Made by a program: the position numbers and the translations under genes. Below are positions 5,970-14,915 of a stretch of 24,716 nt of DNA, one piece after another. How positions within the stretch are numbered: the first letter of the stretch is position 1; every line of letters starts with the position of its first letter. This DNA comes from JBMOKU01 sp049324315 (GTDB lineage Bacteria; Bacillota; Clostridia; Peptostreptococcales; Thermotaleaceae), in assembly GCA_049324315.1 (NCBI GenBank), contig JBMOKU010000004.1, positions 1 through 24,716 of the forward strand. The letters are read 5' to 3'. The notes beneath the pieces are model-generated. The model did not search any database. It saw nothing but the letters and a program-made list of their open reading frames with translations, and was not told where the DNA came from.

Positions 5970-8087
5970 TTATTGTATCAGCATAAAGTCAATTTCTTTT
6001 TGCGCCACATCGGCCTTGGTTACTTTGATGCGTACTTCATCACCTATTCTAAAGGTTCTCTTCGTTCTTTCACCTCTAAACAAATGATTTTCTTGATCAT
6101 AGATATAATAATCGTCTACTAAGGAACTTACTCTAACCAATCCCTCAATAGTATTCTCTAGTTCAATAAACATACCAAAGGAGGTCACACTACCGATGAT
6201 GCCATCAAACTCTTCTCCAATATGATGAGTCATATATTCGGTCTTCTTCAGATCATCGGTTTCCCGTTCTGCCTCTACAGCCACACGCTCTCTATCCGAT
6301 GATTGTTCAGCGGCTTTTGCTACAATGCCTTTTAGCTTTTCTATTCTCTTGCCTGTTAATTTTCCTTGAAGTGTTTCTTTAATAATCCGGTGAATCTGTA
6401 AGTCAGGATATCTTCGTATAGGCGATGTGAAGTGCGAATAGTACTCTGCTGCCAGCCCAAAGTGTCCTGAATTCTCCGGTGAATATCTTGCTTGTTTCAA
6501 GGATCGTAACATCAGGGTATTTATGATTCGTTCTTCTTTGCTGCCTTCTACTTTTTTCAGTAGATCCTGCAGGGCTTTTGGATGGATTTCATTGGTAATC
6601 CCCTTCAGATGATAGCCAAAGTTATGAATAAACTTATTAAAGCCTTCAATCTTTTCCAAATCCGGGTCTTCATGGATACGATAGACAAAAGGTATATTGG
6701 CCCAGTAGAAATGCTCTGCCACGGTTTCATTGCAGATCAGCATAAACTCTTCAATAATGCGGTTTGCGATCCTTCGTTCAGCTTTTCTAATTTCATATGG
6801 TTTTCCCAGATCATCTAAAATGATCTTTGACTCATCAAAATCAAAGTCGATACTGCCCCGGGACTCCCTGCGTTTGCGAAGAATCTTGCACAATTCCTCC
6901 ATGAGTTTAAAGTCCTCGACTAGATAATCATATCGTTTCATTAACTCTTGATCTTGCTTCTCCAATATATCGGATACATGTGTATATGTCATTCGTTCAC
7001 TGGTCTTAATAACACTCTCGTAGATCTCATGATTAACAACCTTACCTTTTTTATCGATCTCCATATTCACAGATAAGGTTAATCGATCGACCTTAGGATT
7101 TAAGCTGCAAACGCCATTGGAGAGCTTTTTGGGAAGCATCGGTATTACTCTATCAACCAGGTATACGCTGGTAGCTCTTTTCAGTGCTTCTTTATCTAAA
7201 GGTTTCCCTTCCTTTACATAATGGGTAACATCGGCAATATGTACACCAAGTAAATAGTGACCGTTCTCTAAGCGTTTTACTGAAACAGCGTCATCTAAGT
7301 CCTTTGCATCCTCACCGTCAATGGTGACAATTCTCTCATTTCTTAAATCTCGTCTTCTCGAGATTTCTTCTTCCGGTACTGTCTCTGGAATACTGGCTGC
7401 TTCATTTTCTACCTTTTGTGGGAAAGTCTCCGGCAGTTTATACTTCCGTATGATAGACAATATATCCGTACCAATATCATCTTTATGTCCCAATACTTCA
7501 ATGATTTTTCCCTCGGGATTTCTTCTAGGTTCAGGCCATCTTGTTATCTGTGCCACCACTTTAAAACCGTCTTTTGCTCCATTGACCTCACTTTTCGGTA
7601 TGTAAATATCCATATTGATGCGGCTGTCGTCTGGGACTACAAAGCCGAAGTTTTTGCTGCTTTCAAAGGTTCCAACAATCTGATCATTGGCTCTTTCAAT
7701 GATCCGGATGATTTCTCCTTCAGATTTTTTTCCGTCAGCACTTTGTTTTGTGATCCTGCCAACAACTCTATCGTGATGCATGGCTCCGTTCATATCACTG
7801 GCCGGTATAAACAGATCTTTATATCCTTCTACTTCAGATAGAATAAACCCGAATCCTTTTGCATGCTGTTGGAGCTTGCCAACGATCAAATTCATTCTCT
7901 CAGGAGCCGCATACCTGTTCTTTTTTGTCTTGATAATTTGTCCTTTCTTCTCCATATCATCTAAAATTGCGTAGAATTCCGGCATTTCTATCGGTTCAAT
8001 ATGAAACTCTTTTGCCAATTCTACATCTAACATAGGACTATATGCTTTTTCCCTGATAAATTCTAAAATCTTCTCTTTTATAAGCAT
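5970..8087 (-). CDS. rnr: Ribonuclease R
   Basis: RNase R is a processive 3'-5' exoribonuclease that degrades structured RNA and the mRNA released by tmRNA. The 705-residue chain shows the family order: an N-terminal winged helix (about 1-65), cold-shock OB domains (about 65-210, with GKLQQHAKGFGFIL and KNFGFVVPDD), the RNB catalytic domain with GEDAKDLDDA at about 258-267 carrying the metal-binding aspartates, and a C-terminal S1 domain (about 625-705). There is no long basic tail after S1. The ATG at 8087 is chosen because GGAGG is 6-7 bases upstream; a TTG at 8105 would precede that site. Synteny with smpB-ssrA and secG-eno is common in Firmicutes. Confidence 0.97.
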   Translation of the reverse strand: MLIKEKILEFIREKAYSPMLDVELAKEFHIEPIEMPEFYAILDDMEKKGQIIKTKKNRYAAPERMNLIVGKLQQHAKGFGFILSEVEGYKDLFIPASDMNGAMHHDRVVGRITKQSADGKKSEGEIIRIIERANDQIVGTFESSKNFGFVVPDDSRINMDIYIPKSEVNGAKDGFKVVAQITRWPEPRRNPEGKIIEVLGHKDDIGTDILSIIRKYKLPETFPQKVENEAASIPETVPEEEISRRRDLRNERIVTIDGEDAKDLDDAVSVKRLENGHYLLGVHIADVTHYVKEGKPLDKEALKRATSVYLVDRVIPMLPKKLSNGVCSLNPKVDRLTLSVNMEIDKKGKVVNHEIYESVIKTSERMTYTHVSDILEKQDQELMKRYDYLVEDFKLMEELCKILRKRRESRGSIDFDFDESKIILDDLGKPYEIRKAERRIANRIIEEFMLICNETVAEHFYWANIPFVYRIHEDPDLEKIEGFNKFIHNFGYHLKGITNEIHPKALQDLLKKVEGSKEERIINTLMLRSLKQARYSPENSGHFGLAAEYYSHFTSPIRRYPDLQIHRIIKETLQGKLTGKRIEKLKGIVAKAAEQSSDRERVAVEAERETDDLKKTEYMTHHIGEEFDGIIGSVTSFGMFIELENTIEGLVRVSSLVDDYYIYDQENHLFRGERTKRTFRIGDEVRIKVTKADVAQKEIDFMLIQ

Positions 8088-8253
8088 GGTTATTCCTCCA
8101 ATCAAGTCTCTCTGCTTCTTTACTGATTATTTTACCCTGTTCCACGCTGAATATTTCTCATCCTATCAAAATCTCTACTTTTTCCCAAAAACTCATTGCT
8201 TTACCCTTCTATATTTCCTAGGCAATACCCTCCGTTTACCTCGTCATATATAT

Positions 8254-8544
8254 TTATACCACATAATAGCCATAAAGTATCACACAGGCAATATTTATCA
8301 TCAAAAGTGCTGGAATACCGATCTGAAAGCTTTTGTGCTTGGTTTTATGTCTCCAGATATTCATTCCAATATATACGCCAGCTGCACCGCCCAAAAGAGC
8401 CGTAATGAAAAATTTCTTTTCTTTAATTCGCCATTTCCCTTTCCTTGCTTTATATTTGTCTATTGCAACGATACTTAGTCCATACACATTTACCAATAAA
8501 AAATAGAACAGCCAAACATAATCCCTTTGCTCCATAATATTCAT
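8254..8544 (-). CDS. DUF1294 small membrane protein
   Basis: A 96-residue hydrophobic protein with about three membrane helices (roughly 10-27, 45-60 and 74-94). The family pattern is present: IVAIDKYKARKGKWRIKEKKFFITALLGGAAGVYIGMNIWRHKTKHKSF-like residues at 25-73, with the conserved D-K-A/R-K and HKT-KHK-F segments of DUF1294. Function is unknown. GGAG is about 11 bases upstream of the ATG; a second ATG three codons in is possible. It lies downstream of the YkuS-like gene and its terminator, and upstream of rnr. Confidence 0.85.
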   Translation of the reverse strand: MNIMEQRDYVWLFYFLLVNVYGLSIVAIDKYKARKGKWRIKEKKFFITALLGGAAGVYIGMNIWRHKTKHKSFQIGIPALLMINIACVILYGYYVV

Positions 8545-8564
8545 TCTACGATCAACTCCAATGC

Positions 8565-8609
8565 AAATAAGATACCATCTGTTATTATAGCACAGATGGT
8601 ATCTTATTT
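8565..8609 (-). terminator. Long perfect hairpin terminator after the YkuS-like gene
   Basis: Arms at 8565-8582 and 8592-8609 are perfectly complementary over 18 bases around a 9-base loop. The stem overlaps the stop codon of the YkuS-like gene (8608-8610). The minus strand leaves the stem through ATTTGC, a weak T-run, so it may work mainly as a very stable 3' end or in both directions. Confidence 0.7.
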
Positions 8610-8847
8610 AAATTGATTTAATCTTTCTGACGATCTGGTCTATGTTGTTCTTTGCTGCATTGATTTTTACGATACCACTTGTGTTTTGAAATTGATCTCT
8701 GGTTATATTGCTTTCTTCACTATGATACACAATGGCATCAAGCCGCTTCTCCGTATCAAGCATTTCAGTCACTTCAATCCCTTGTCGTATCAATTCTTGG
8801 GCTATTTCATTCAATTCTTTTTGTACGCCGACCACATGATGCTTCAA
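8608..8847 (-). CDS. Small protein of the YkuS/UPF0180-like type
   Basis: A short soluble protein of about 79 residues. An N-terminal helix (QKELNEIAQELIRQGIEV) is followed by a DAIVYHS strand and a closing helix (NIDQIVRKIKSI). This layout resembles YkuS/UPF0180 proteins, in which a helix and GYEV strand lead to DAIV; the match is partial. The start is uncertain. GGAGGTGAT places a TTG (8847) at the best spacing of 8, while the in-frame ATG at 8853 is only 2 bases from GGAGG and the ATG at 8862 has no ribosome binding site. Function is unknown. Confidence 0.65.
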   Translation of the reverse strand: MKHHVVGVQKELNEIAQELIRQGIEVTEMLDTEKRLDAIVYHSEESNITRDQFQNTSGIVKINAAKNNIDQIVRKIKSI

Positions 8848-8964
8848 TTTCATCACCTCCATGCTATATGGTTATTTTCTTACATGGAGAAATTTTTTAT
8901 ACTATACGGAAATAAAACAGTTATATGAATATAGATTATGCCATTAAATTACCCTTGATTTTTT

Positions 8965-9030
8965 CGGAACGACGAGGGCGTCGTTCCCTACGAAAGAAAA
9001 TACATTCTGTTCTAAAAGTATATATCTTTA
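8965..9030 (-). repeat. Dispersed hairpin repeat, copy B
   Basis: This 66-base unit matches copy A at 14916-14981 at 57 of 66 positions by my hand count. It starts with a 9-bp stem (GGAACGACG/CGTCGTTCC) around AGGG, followed by CCTACGAAAG and then TACATTCTGTTCTA. It lies between hppA and the YkuS-like gene. Confidence 0.8.
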
Positions 9031-9065
9031 GTAGGATTTCCATATATTTCCTATTTGTATCAAGT

Positions 9066-9096
9066 AAAAAGTCCTATCTCTATGATGAGATAGGAC
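9066..9096 (-). terminator. Terminator of hppA
   Basis: GTCCTATCTC at 9071-9080 and GAGATAGGAC at 9087-9096 form a perfect 10-bp stem with a 6-base loop. On the minus strand it is followed by TTTTTACTTG. It lies just after the hppA stop. Confidence 0.9.
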
Positions 9097-9103
9097 CTTA
9101 TGA

Positions 9104-11089
9104 TTAAAGTAATCCGCCAAATGCTGCGAACAGCGGTGCAAATACTAATGCAACGATTGTCATTAACTTGATTAAGATATTGATAGATGGACCGGATGTA
9201 TCCTTGAATGGGTCACCTACTGTATCTCCAACAACAGCTGCTTTATGTGGCTCACTGCCTTTACCGCCGTGTGCTCCACCCTCAATATATTTCTTCGCAT
9301 TATCCCATGCGCCGCCGGCATTTGCCATTAAGATCGCAACAAGTACGCCAGATACCAATGCTCCTGCCAATAATCCACCAAGAGCTTCAGGTCCCAGAAT
9401 GAATCCTGTAGCAACTGGTGCTACAACGGCCATAACGCCAGGAATAAGCATTTCTTTTAACGCTGCGCCTGTACTGATGTCTACACATCTTGCATAGTCA
9501 GGCTTAGCAGTTCCTTCCATGATGCCAGGAATTTCTCTAAACTGTCTTCTTACTTCTTCGATCATTTGGAATGCTGCCTTACCTACGGATTCCATTGTCA
9601 TGGCTGAGAATAGGAATGGAAGCATACCTCCAATTAATAAACCAACAACAACCAATGGATCTAATATATCAATCTTTTCAAGCCCAACAACTTGAGAATA
9701 TGAAGCAAATAATGCAAGGGCAGTTAACGCTGCAGAACCGATGGCAAAACCTTTACCGATTGCTGCAGTTGTGTTTCCTACTGCATCAAGTTTATCTGTA
9801 ATAGCACGAACTGATTTAGGAAGCTCAGACATTTCTGCAATACCACCGGCATTATCCGCAATCGGACCATAAGCGTCCACGGCAACAGTGATACCTGCTG
9901 TAGATAACATTCCTACTGCAGCAAGGGCTATACCATATAATCCAAAGAATTTAAACGCAACCAAAATACCTACTGAGATAAACATAATTGGCCATGCTGT
10001 TGAATACATACCTACTGCCAAACCACTGATGATGGTTGTTGCAGGACCAGTTTCTGACTGCTGTGCAATCTTTTTAACAGATGCATAGTCGCCAGATGTA
10101 TATATTTCTGTTAACTGACCGATGATCATACCCACCACTAAACCGGATGTAATCGCCCAGAATGCATCTAAATTACCAAACAACATATTACTTAAGAAGA
10201 ATGCTGCTACCACTACGATAACACCACTTACATATGTACCCATTTTTAAAGCCTTTTGAGGATTTGTGTTTTCATCTCCTCTAACGAATAATGAACCAAT
10301 GATAGATGCGATAATACCAACTGCCGCTAAAGCTAATGGGAACATAGCACCATTTGTAGGATCTATGTTAGGGATTACTACACCCAGCGTAATCGCTGAA
10401 ATGATAGAACCAACATAAGACTCAAACAAGTCAGCACCCATACCCGCAACGTCACCAACGTTGTCACCAACGTTATCTGCGATAACAGCCGGGTTTCTCG
10501 GGTCATCTTCTGGAATACCTGCTTCAACTTTACCAACAAGGTCCGCACCTACGTCAGCTGCTTTTGTATAAATACCTCCGCCTACACGTCCGAATAGAGC
10601 GATAGAAGAGGCTCCTAATCCGAATCCGGTTATGATTTCTGGTTTTCCAATTAATAAATATAATCCGCCTACGCCAAGAAGTCCTAATCCAACAACGGAC
10701 ATACCCATTACGGCTCCACCGTTGAATGCTACGCTTAGCGCTTTGTTCATACCGCCTTCTCTGGCAGCATTAGCAGTTCTTACATTCGCCTTTGTTGCAA
10801 CCTGCATACCAAAGAATCCTGCTAAAGCAGAGAAAAATGCACCAACTAAGAAACAAACTGCTGTCAACCAGTTGATACCAATACCTAATACAACAAACAA
10901 TGCACCGGCAAAAATAACCAGTGATTTATATTCTCTTGTTAAAAATGCCATTGATCCTTCATGAATATAGGATGAAATCTCCCTCATTCTATCTGTTCCA
11001 ACATCTACTTTATTTATTTTCATAGCAAGTGTATATGCAAAAATAAGGGCTATAACACCTACTATTGGCGCTATTACAGCAAAATCCAT
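9104..11089 (-). CDS. hppA: Membrane ion-pumping pyrophosphatase, K+-dependent type
   Basis: This integral membrane enzyme hydrolyses PPi and pumps H+ or Na+ out of the cytoplasm. The chain is 661 residues with about 16 helices. The catalytic signatures are present: DVGADLVGKVE at about 179-189, DNVGDNVGD at 205-213, and a further conserved D/K block near the C-terminus (DTVGDPFKDTSGPS). GNTTAAIGKG at about 438-447 has Ala and Gly where K+-independent enzymes have Lys and Thr, so K+ dependence is expected. Glu in LFESY (about 223) is in the position reported for Na+-pumping members, not the plant H+ position. The ATG at 11089 is chosen for AGGAGG 8 bases upstream; a GTG at 11107 would precede that site. 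secG ends 58 bases upstream, so cotranscription is likely. Confidence 0.96.
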   Translation of the reverse strand: MDFAVIAPIVGVIALIFAYTLAMKINKVDVGTDRMREISSYIHEGSMAFLTREYKSLVIFAGALFVVLGIGINWLTAVCFLVGAFFSALAGFFGMQVATKANVRTANAAREGGMNKALSVAFNGGAVMGMSVVGLGLLGVGGLYLLIGKPEIITGFGLGASSIALFGRVGGGIYTKAADVGADLVGKVEAGIPEDDPRNPAVIADNVGDNVGDVAGMGADLFESYVGSIISAITLGVVIPNIDPTNGAMFPLALAAVGIIASIIGSLFVRGDENTNPQKALKMGTYVSGVIVVVAAFFLSNMLFGNLDAFWAITSGLVVGMIIGQLTEIYTSGDYASVKKIAQQSETGPATTIISGLAVGMYSTAWPIMFISVGILVAFKFFGLYGIALAAVGMLSTAGITVAVDAYGPIADNAGGIAEMSELPKSVRAITDKLDAVGNTTAAIGKGFAIGSAALTALALFASYSQVVGLEKIDILDPLVVVGLLIGGMLPFLFSAMTMESVGKAAFQMIEEVRRQFREIPGIMEGTAKPDYARCVDISTGAALKEMLIPGVMAVVAPVATGFILGPEALGGLLAGALVSGVLVAILMANAGGAWDNAKKYIEGGAHGGKGSEPHKAAVVGDTVGDPFKDTSGPSINILIKLMTIVALVFAPLFAAFGGLL

Positions 11090-11147
11090 CAATATTGCCT
11101 CCTTCACATCAATTTCCTATATCAACTGCTTCTAGTGTTTCATGATT

Positions 11148-11381
11148 TTATTGTTGAAGAACAACCAAAATAACAGAGTTAATAATAAACACAATTGCTC
11201 CAACTGTTGTTACTTTACTCAACAAGTCTTCATAACCTCTACCTTTTTGTTTACCCCAAAGTTGTTCTGCACCACCGGCAATAGATCCGGATAATCCTGC
11301 ACTCTTACCTGATTGCAATAATATACTACCAATTAGGATAATACTTGCGATAACTTGAATAACCATCATTGCTATTTTCAT
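11148..11381 (-). CDS. secG: Preprotein translocase subunit SecG
   Basis: SecG is the small accessory subunit of the SecYEG translocon. This 77-residue protein has two membrane helices (about 5-22 and 54-74) joined by the conserved loop LLQSGKSAGLSGSIAGGAEQLWGK, with a short hydrophobic C-terminus. The ATG at 11381 is chosen because GGAGGTGG lies 6-7 bases upstream; the upstream in-frame codons have no such site. A promoter is visible at 11415-11443. hppA follows closely. secG between eno and rnr is a common Firmicutes order. Confidence 0.95.
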   Translation of the reverse strand: MKIAMMVIQVIASIILIGSILLQSGKSAGLSGSIAGGAEQLWGKQKGRGYEDLLSKVTTVGAIVFIINSVILVVLQQ

Positions 11382-11414
11382 TTTTTCCACCTCCTCCGTT
11401 AAATTAACAAACAT

Positions 11415-11443
11415 ATTTTAACATAGGTATATTGGGAAATCAA
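11415..11443 (-). promoter_or_regulatory. Promoter of secG(-hppA)
   Basis: On the minus strand TTGATT (11438-11443) and TAAAAT (11415-11420) are 17 bases apart, with TG one base before the -10 box (extended -10). The start would be near 11408, about 27 bases before the secG ATG. The eno terminator lies just upstream, so secG and hppA form a separate unit. Confidence 0.7.
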
Positions 11444-11512
11444 TAAATATTATCTCTTCCTATACAATTATTACCTATTTTGTATACAAAACCACTTTTC
11501 TAAAACAACAAG

Positions 11513-11537
11513 ATAAGGGTAGTTTCCCTACCCTTAT
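11513..11537 (-). terminator. Terminator of eno
   Basis: ATAAGGGTAG at 11513-11522 pairs perfectly with CTACCCTTAT at 11528-11537 around TTTCC. The minus strand then runs CTTGTTGTTTTAG. It closes the pgk-tpiA-eno unit. Confidence 0.75.
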
Positions 11538-11566
11538 TATTGTTAAAAATTAGTAATTCTATACAT

Positions 11567-12859
11567 CTATTTTATATTATAGAAAGCATTTCTTCCAGCA
11601 TATTTCGCTGTAAAGTCTAACATTTCTTCGATTCTTAATAATTGATTGTATTTTGCAACCCTGTCTGTTCTGGATGGTGCACCAGTTTTAATTTGTCCAG
11701 CATTTACAGCCACTACTAAATCTGCAATTGTTGAATCTTCTGTCTCACCGGAACGATGGGATACAACTGCTGTATAGCCTGCGCGCTTCGCCATTTCGAT
11801 AGCATCTAATGTCTCTGTGATGGTTCCGATTTGGTTTAGTTTGATAAGAATAGAGTTTCCAGTGCTTGCTTTGATTCCTCTTTCAAGTCTGGCTGTGTTT
11901 GTAACGAATAAATCGTCGCCTACGATTTGGATCTTATTGCCTAATTTATCAGTCATAAGCTTCCAGCCATCCCAGTCTTCTTCGTCTAAACCATCTTCAA
12001 TAGAGATAATTGGGAACTTAGATACCAAGTGAGCATAGAACTCAACCATTTCTTCAGATGTTTTTACAACACCTTCTCCAGCAAGGTTGTATTTGTTCTC
12101 GTTTTTGTCAAATAACTCTGTTGCTGCTACGTCAAGGGCAAGCATAACGTCTTCGCCTGGTACATAGCCTGCTTTTTTAATAGCTTCGATAATTACTTCC
12201 AACGCTTCTTCATTGGATGTTAAGTTTGGTGCAAAACCGCCTTCATCACCTACAGCAGTGTTAAGTCCTTTACCTTGTAATACTTTTTTCAGGTTGTGGA
12301 AGATTTCTGCGCCCATTCTTAAACCTTCTCTAAAGCTGGATGCACCCACAGGCATTACCATGAATTCTTGGATATCTACGTTGTTATCTGCGTGTTTTCC
12401 ACCATTTAAGATGTTCATCATTGGTACTGGTAATGTTTTAGCGTTAACACCGCCAATATATTGGAACAATGGTACATCTAAAGATTCTGCAGCTGCTCTT
12501 GCAACAGCCATAGAAACACCTAGAATAGCGTTAGCCCCTAATTTTCCTTTATTTTCTGTTCCATCCAATTCGATCATTGTCATATCAATAGCAACTTGAT
12601 CTACTGCATCCATACCAATGATTTCAGGTGCAATGATTTCGTTTACATTTTCAACAGCTTTTAAAACACCTTTTCCAAGGTATCTGCTTTTATCATCATC
12701 TCTTAATTCTACTGCTTCAAAAGCTCCTGTAGAAGCTCCAGATGGAACCATTGCTTTTCCAGAAGCGCCACCTTCTAAGTATACTTCTACTTCAACCGTT
12801 GGATTTCCTCTTGAGTCTAATACTTCTCTTGCATAAACATCTACAATAATTGTTGACAT
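11567..12859 (-). CDS. eno: Enolase
   Basis: Enolase converts 2-phosphoglycerate to phosphoenolpyruvate in the cytoplasm. The 430-residue length is standard. The N-terminus reads YAREVLDSRGNPTVEVEV, the catalytic loop has VPSGASTGAFEAVELRD, and VGDEGGFAPNL carries the catalytic glutamate near 205-210. Metal ligands lie in ALDVAATELF, SIEDGLDEEDW and VGDDLFVTN, and HRSGETEDSTIADL is the signature near 365-380. The gene starts 21 bases after the tpiA stop and ends before a terminator. In many Firmicutes gpmI lies between tpiA and eno; it is absent here. Confidence 0.98.
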   Translation of the reverse strand: MSTIIVDVYAREVLDSRGNPTVEVEVYLEGGASGKAMVPSGASTGAFEAVELRDDDKSRYLGKGVLKAVENVNEIIAPEIIGMDAVDQVAIDMTMIELDGTENKGKLGANAILGVSMAVARAAAESLDVPLFQYIGGVNAKTLPVPMMNILNGGKHADNNVDIQEFMVMPVGASSFREGLRMGAEIFHNLKKVLQGKGLNTAVGDEGGFAPNLTSNEEALEVIIEAIKKAGYVPGEDVMLALDVAATELFDKNENKYNLAGEGVVKTSEEMVEFYAHLVSKFPIISIEDGLDEEDWDGWKLMTDKLGNKIQIVGDDLFVTNTARLERGIKASTGNSILIKLNQIGTITETLDAIEMAKRAGYTAVVSHRSGETEDSTIADLVVAVNAGQIKTGAPSRTDRVAKYNQLLRIEEMLDFTAKYAGRNAFYNIK

Positions 12860-12880
12860 TCGTTATCTTCTCCCTTCAAA

Positions 12881-13627
12881 TTAGAAATTTACAATCTCAG
12901 CAAATTCTTCAACCTTAAGGCTTGCTCCACCAACCAATGCACCATCAATATCCTCTTGGTTCATGATTTCCTCTGCATTGCTGGCTTTTACACTACCGCC
13001 GTACTGAATTCTTACTTCGGTACAAATGTCTTCACCGTACAACTCTTTAACCGTCTCACGGATCATGAAAATCACTTCGTTTGCTTGTTCTGCAGTCGCC
13101 GTTTTTCCCGTTCCGATTGCCCAAACCGGCTCATACGCAATAACAACCTTTAACATTTGATCTGCCGCAACGTCCTTTAACGCCCTGATAACTTGATTTT
13201 TAACGATTCCCTCTGTATGTCCCTTTTCCCGTTCATTCAATGTTTCACCAACACAAAGAATTGGCTTGATATCGTGCTTTAACGCTGCAAGCACTTTTTT
13301 ATTGACAGTTTCGTCGGTCTCGTTAAAATATTGTCTTCTCTCTGAGTGTCCGATAATACAATAATCTACCCCAATTTCCTTTAACATTACAGGTGATACT
13401 TCACCTGTAAAAGCCCCTTGTTCTTCCCAGTGCATATTCTGTGCCGCCAATTTGATATTCGTATTCTTAACGGCTTCTTTTACTGAAAGCAGCATTGTAA
13501 AAGGTGTACATACCACCACTTCCACATCGGTACCGCTCACTTTATCTTTCAATTCTTCAACGAATCGAATCCCTTCTTGAATGGATTTATGCATTTTCCA
13601 GTTTCCCGCTATAATAGGTACGCGCAT
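12881..13627 (-). CDS. tpiA: Triosephosphate isomerase
   Basis: TpiA interconverts dihydroxyacetone phosphate and glyceraldehyde 3-phosphate. From the chosen start the chain is 248 residues, typical for the family. Catalytic residues are all visible: Asn9 and Lys11 in GNWKMHK, His94 in IIGHSERR, and Glu166 in AYEPVWAIGTGKTAT (the flexible lid follows). The phosphate loop IQYGGSVKASN and GALVGGASL lie near the end. The ATG at 13627 is preferred because AGGAGG is 7 bases upstream; an ATG two codons earlier sits too close to that site. pgk ends 16 bases upstream, so the two are cotranscribed. Confidence 0.98.
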   Translation of the reverse strand: MRVPIIAGNWKMHKSIQEGIRFVEELKDKVSGTDVEVVVCTPFTMLLSVKEAVKNTNIKLAAQNMHWEEQGAFTGEVSPVMLKEIGVDYCIIGHSERRQYFNETDETVNKKVLAALKHDIKPILCVGETLNEREKGHTEGIVKNQVIRALKDVAADQMLKVVIAYEPVWAIGTGKTATAEQANEVIFMIRETVKELYGEDICTEVRIQYGGSVKASNAEEIMNQEDIDGALVGGASLKVEEFAEIVNF

Positions 13628-13643
13628 TTCCATGCCTCCTAAT

Positions 13644-14837
13644 TTATTTATCTGCAATAACTGCAATACCTGGCAGTTCGATTCCCTCTAAAAATTCTAG
13701 AGATGCACCACCACCTGTTGAAATATGTGTCATCTTCTCTGCATAGCCCAGCTGTTCTACTGCAGCAGCACTATCTCCACCACCGATGATGGTTGTTCCT
13801 TTGCTTTCAGAAACTGCTTTCGCTATTTCCTTTGTTCCTACTGCAAAGGCAGGCATTTCAAAAACACCCATTGGTCCATTCCAAATCACTGTTTTTGCTT
13901 CTCTGATTGCCTTACCAAAGAGTTCAACGGATTGACCACCGATATCAAGTCCCATCATATCCTGAGGAATATTGGACACGTCAACCGTTTTGTGTGCCGC
14001 GTCTGCCTTAAACTCCGCTGCTGCTACAACGTCAACAGGTAGAAGCAAGTCTACTCCTTTTTCCTTTGCTGCAGCCATTAATTCCTTGGCTAATTCAAGT
14101 TTTTCTTCTTCCAGTAGAGATTTACCTATTTCATGGCCCATAGCCTTTAAGAAAGTAAATGCCATACCGCCGCCAACCACAAGAGTATCCACTTTATCTA
14201 ACAAGTTATTGATAACCCCTATTTTATCTGATACCTTTGCACCACCAAGGATAGCGACAAAAGGTCTGTCAGGACTATGTAATGCTTTGCCCATAATGTC
14301 AATTTCTTTTTGAATCAGATATCCGGAAACACATGGAAGATAATCTGCTATGCCCGCAGTGGATGAATGCGCTCTGTGTGCTGTACCAAATGCGTCATTA
14401 ACGAAAATATCTCCTAGTTCAGCAAGTTCTTTAGAAAAATCTGCCCCATTCTTCTCTTCTTCTTTTCTAAAACGAACATTTTCTAGCAGCATGATTTCGC
14501 CGTCTTTTAATTCTGCTGCTGCTTTTTTTGCGCTTTCTCCTACTACCACATCATCTGCTGCGAAAATCACTTCTTTTTGTAAAAGTTCAGATAATCTTTT
14601 CGCTACGGGTTCAAGGCTGTACTTTTTGTTTGCCTCTCCCTTTGGTCTTCCTAAGTGAGACATTAAGATTACCTTTGCGCCATGCTTCACGAGATACTGA
14701 ATCGTCGGAAGTGCACCTCTTATTCTAATATCATCTGTGATATTTTTATCTGCATCCATTGGTACGTTGAAGTCACATCTTACCAGTACACGCTTTCCTT
14801 TTACTTCAATATCTTCAATCGTCTTTTTGTTTAACAT
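13644..14837 (-). CDS. pgk: Phosphoglycerate kinase
   Basis: Pgk makes ATP and 3-phosphoglycerate from 1,3-bisphosphoglycerate and ADP. The 397-residue length is typical. The N-domain carries RVLVRCDFNVPMD and the substrate-binding SHLGRPKG and ENVRF segments. The C-domain has AILGGAKVSDKIGVI, the nucleotide-binding GNGP-like WNGPMGVFE and the closing GGGDSAAAV and STGGGASLEFLEG loops. The start at 14837 follows GGGGTGAG; an upstream in-frame start would precede that site. A possible extended -10 promoter lies at 14901-14909, and the gap terminator region is upstream, so pgk-tpiA-eno may be partly independent of cggR-gap. Confidence 0.98.
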   Translation of the reverse strand: MLNKKTIEDIEVKGKRVLVRCDFNVPMDADKNITDDIRIRGALPTIQYLVKHGAKVILMSHLGRPKGEANKKYSLEPVAKRLSELLQKEVIFAADDVVVGESAKKAAAELKDGEIMLLENVRFRKEEEKNGADFSKELAELGDIFVNDAFGTAHRAHSSTAGIADYLPCVSGYLIQKEIDIMGKALHSPDRPFVAILGGAKVSDKIGVINNLLDKVDTLVVGGGMAFTFLKAMGHEIGKSLLEEEKLELAKELMAAAKEKGVDLLLPVDVVAAAEFKADAAHKTVDVSNIPQDMMGLDIGGQSVELFGKAIREAKTVIWNGPMGVFEMPAFAVGTKEIAKAVSESKGTTIIGGGDSAAAVEQLGYAEKMTHISTGGGASLEFLEGIELPGIAVIADK

Positions 14838-14900
14838 AAACTCACCCCAAATCATAGGATTTTATGTGAATCATACTATATAGATTTACGCCTTTAAAAC

Positions 14901-14909
14901 ATTATACCA
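14901..14909 (-). promoter_or_regulatory. Candidate extended -10 promoter of pgk
   Basis: The minus strand reads TGGTATAAT: a perfect TATAAT (14901-14906) with TG one base upstream. No good -35 box is present; that position falls in repeat copy A. The start would be near 14894, giving a leader of about 57 bases. Read-through from gap is an alternative. Confidence 0.45.
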
Positions 14910-14915
14910 TCGTTG

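Noticed and set aside
8254..8478. CRISPR-like or tandem repeats anywhere in the window
   Set aside because: I saw no regularly spaced direct repeats with spacers; the repeats present are dispersed single hairpins or inverted repeats.
10632..10964. 110-codon plus-strand frame inside hppA
   Set aside because: It is the antisense shadow of a conserved membrane protein, rich in Pro/Thr/Ala as expected for such a shadow, and has no ribosome binding site.
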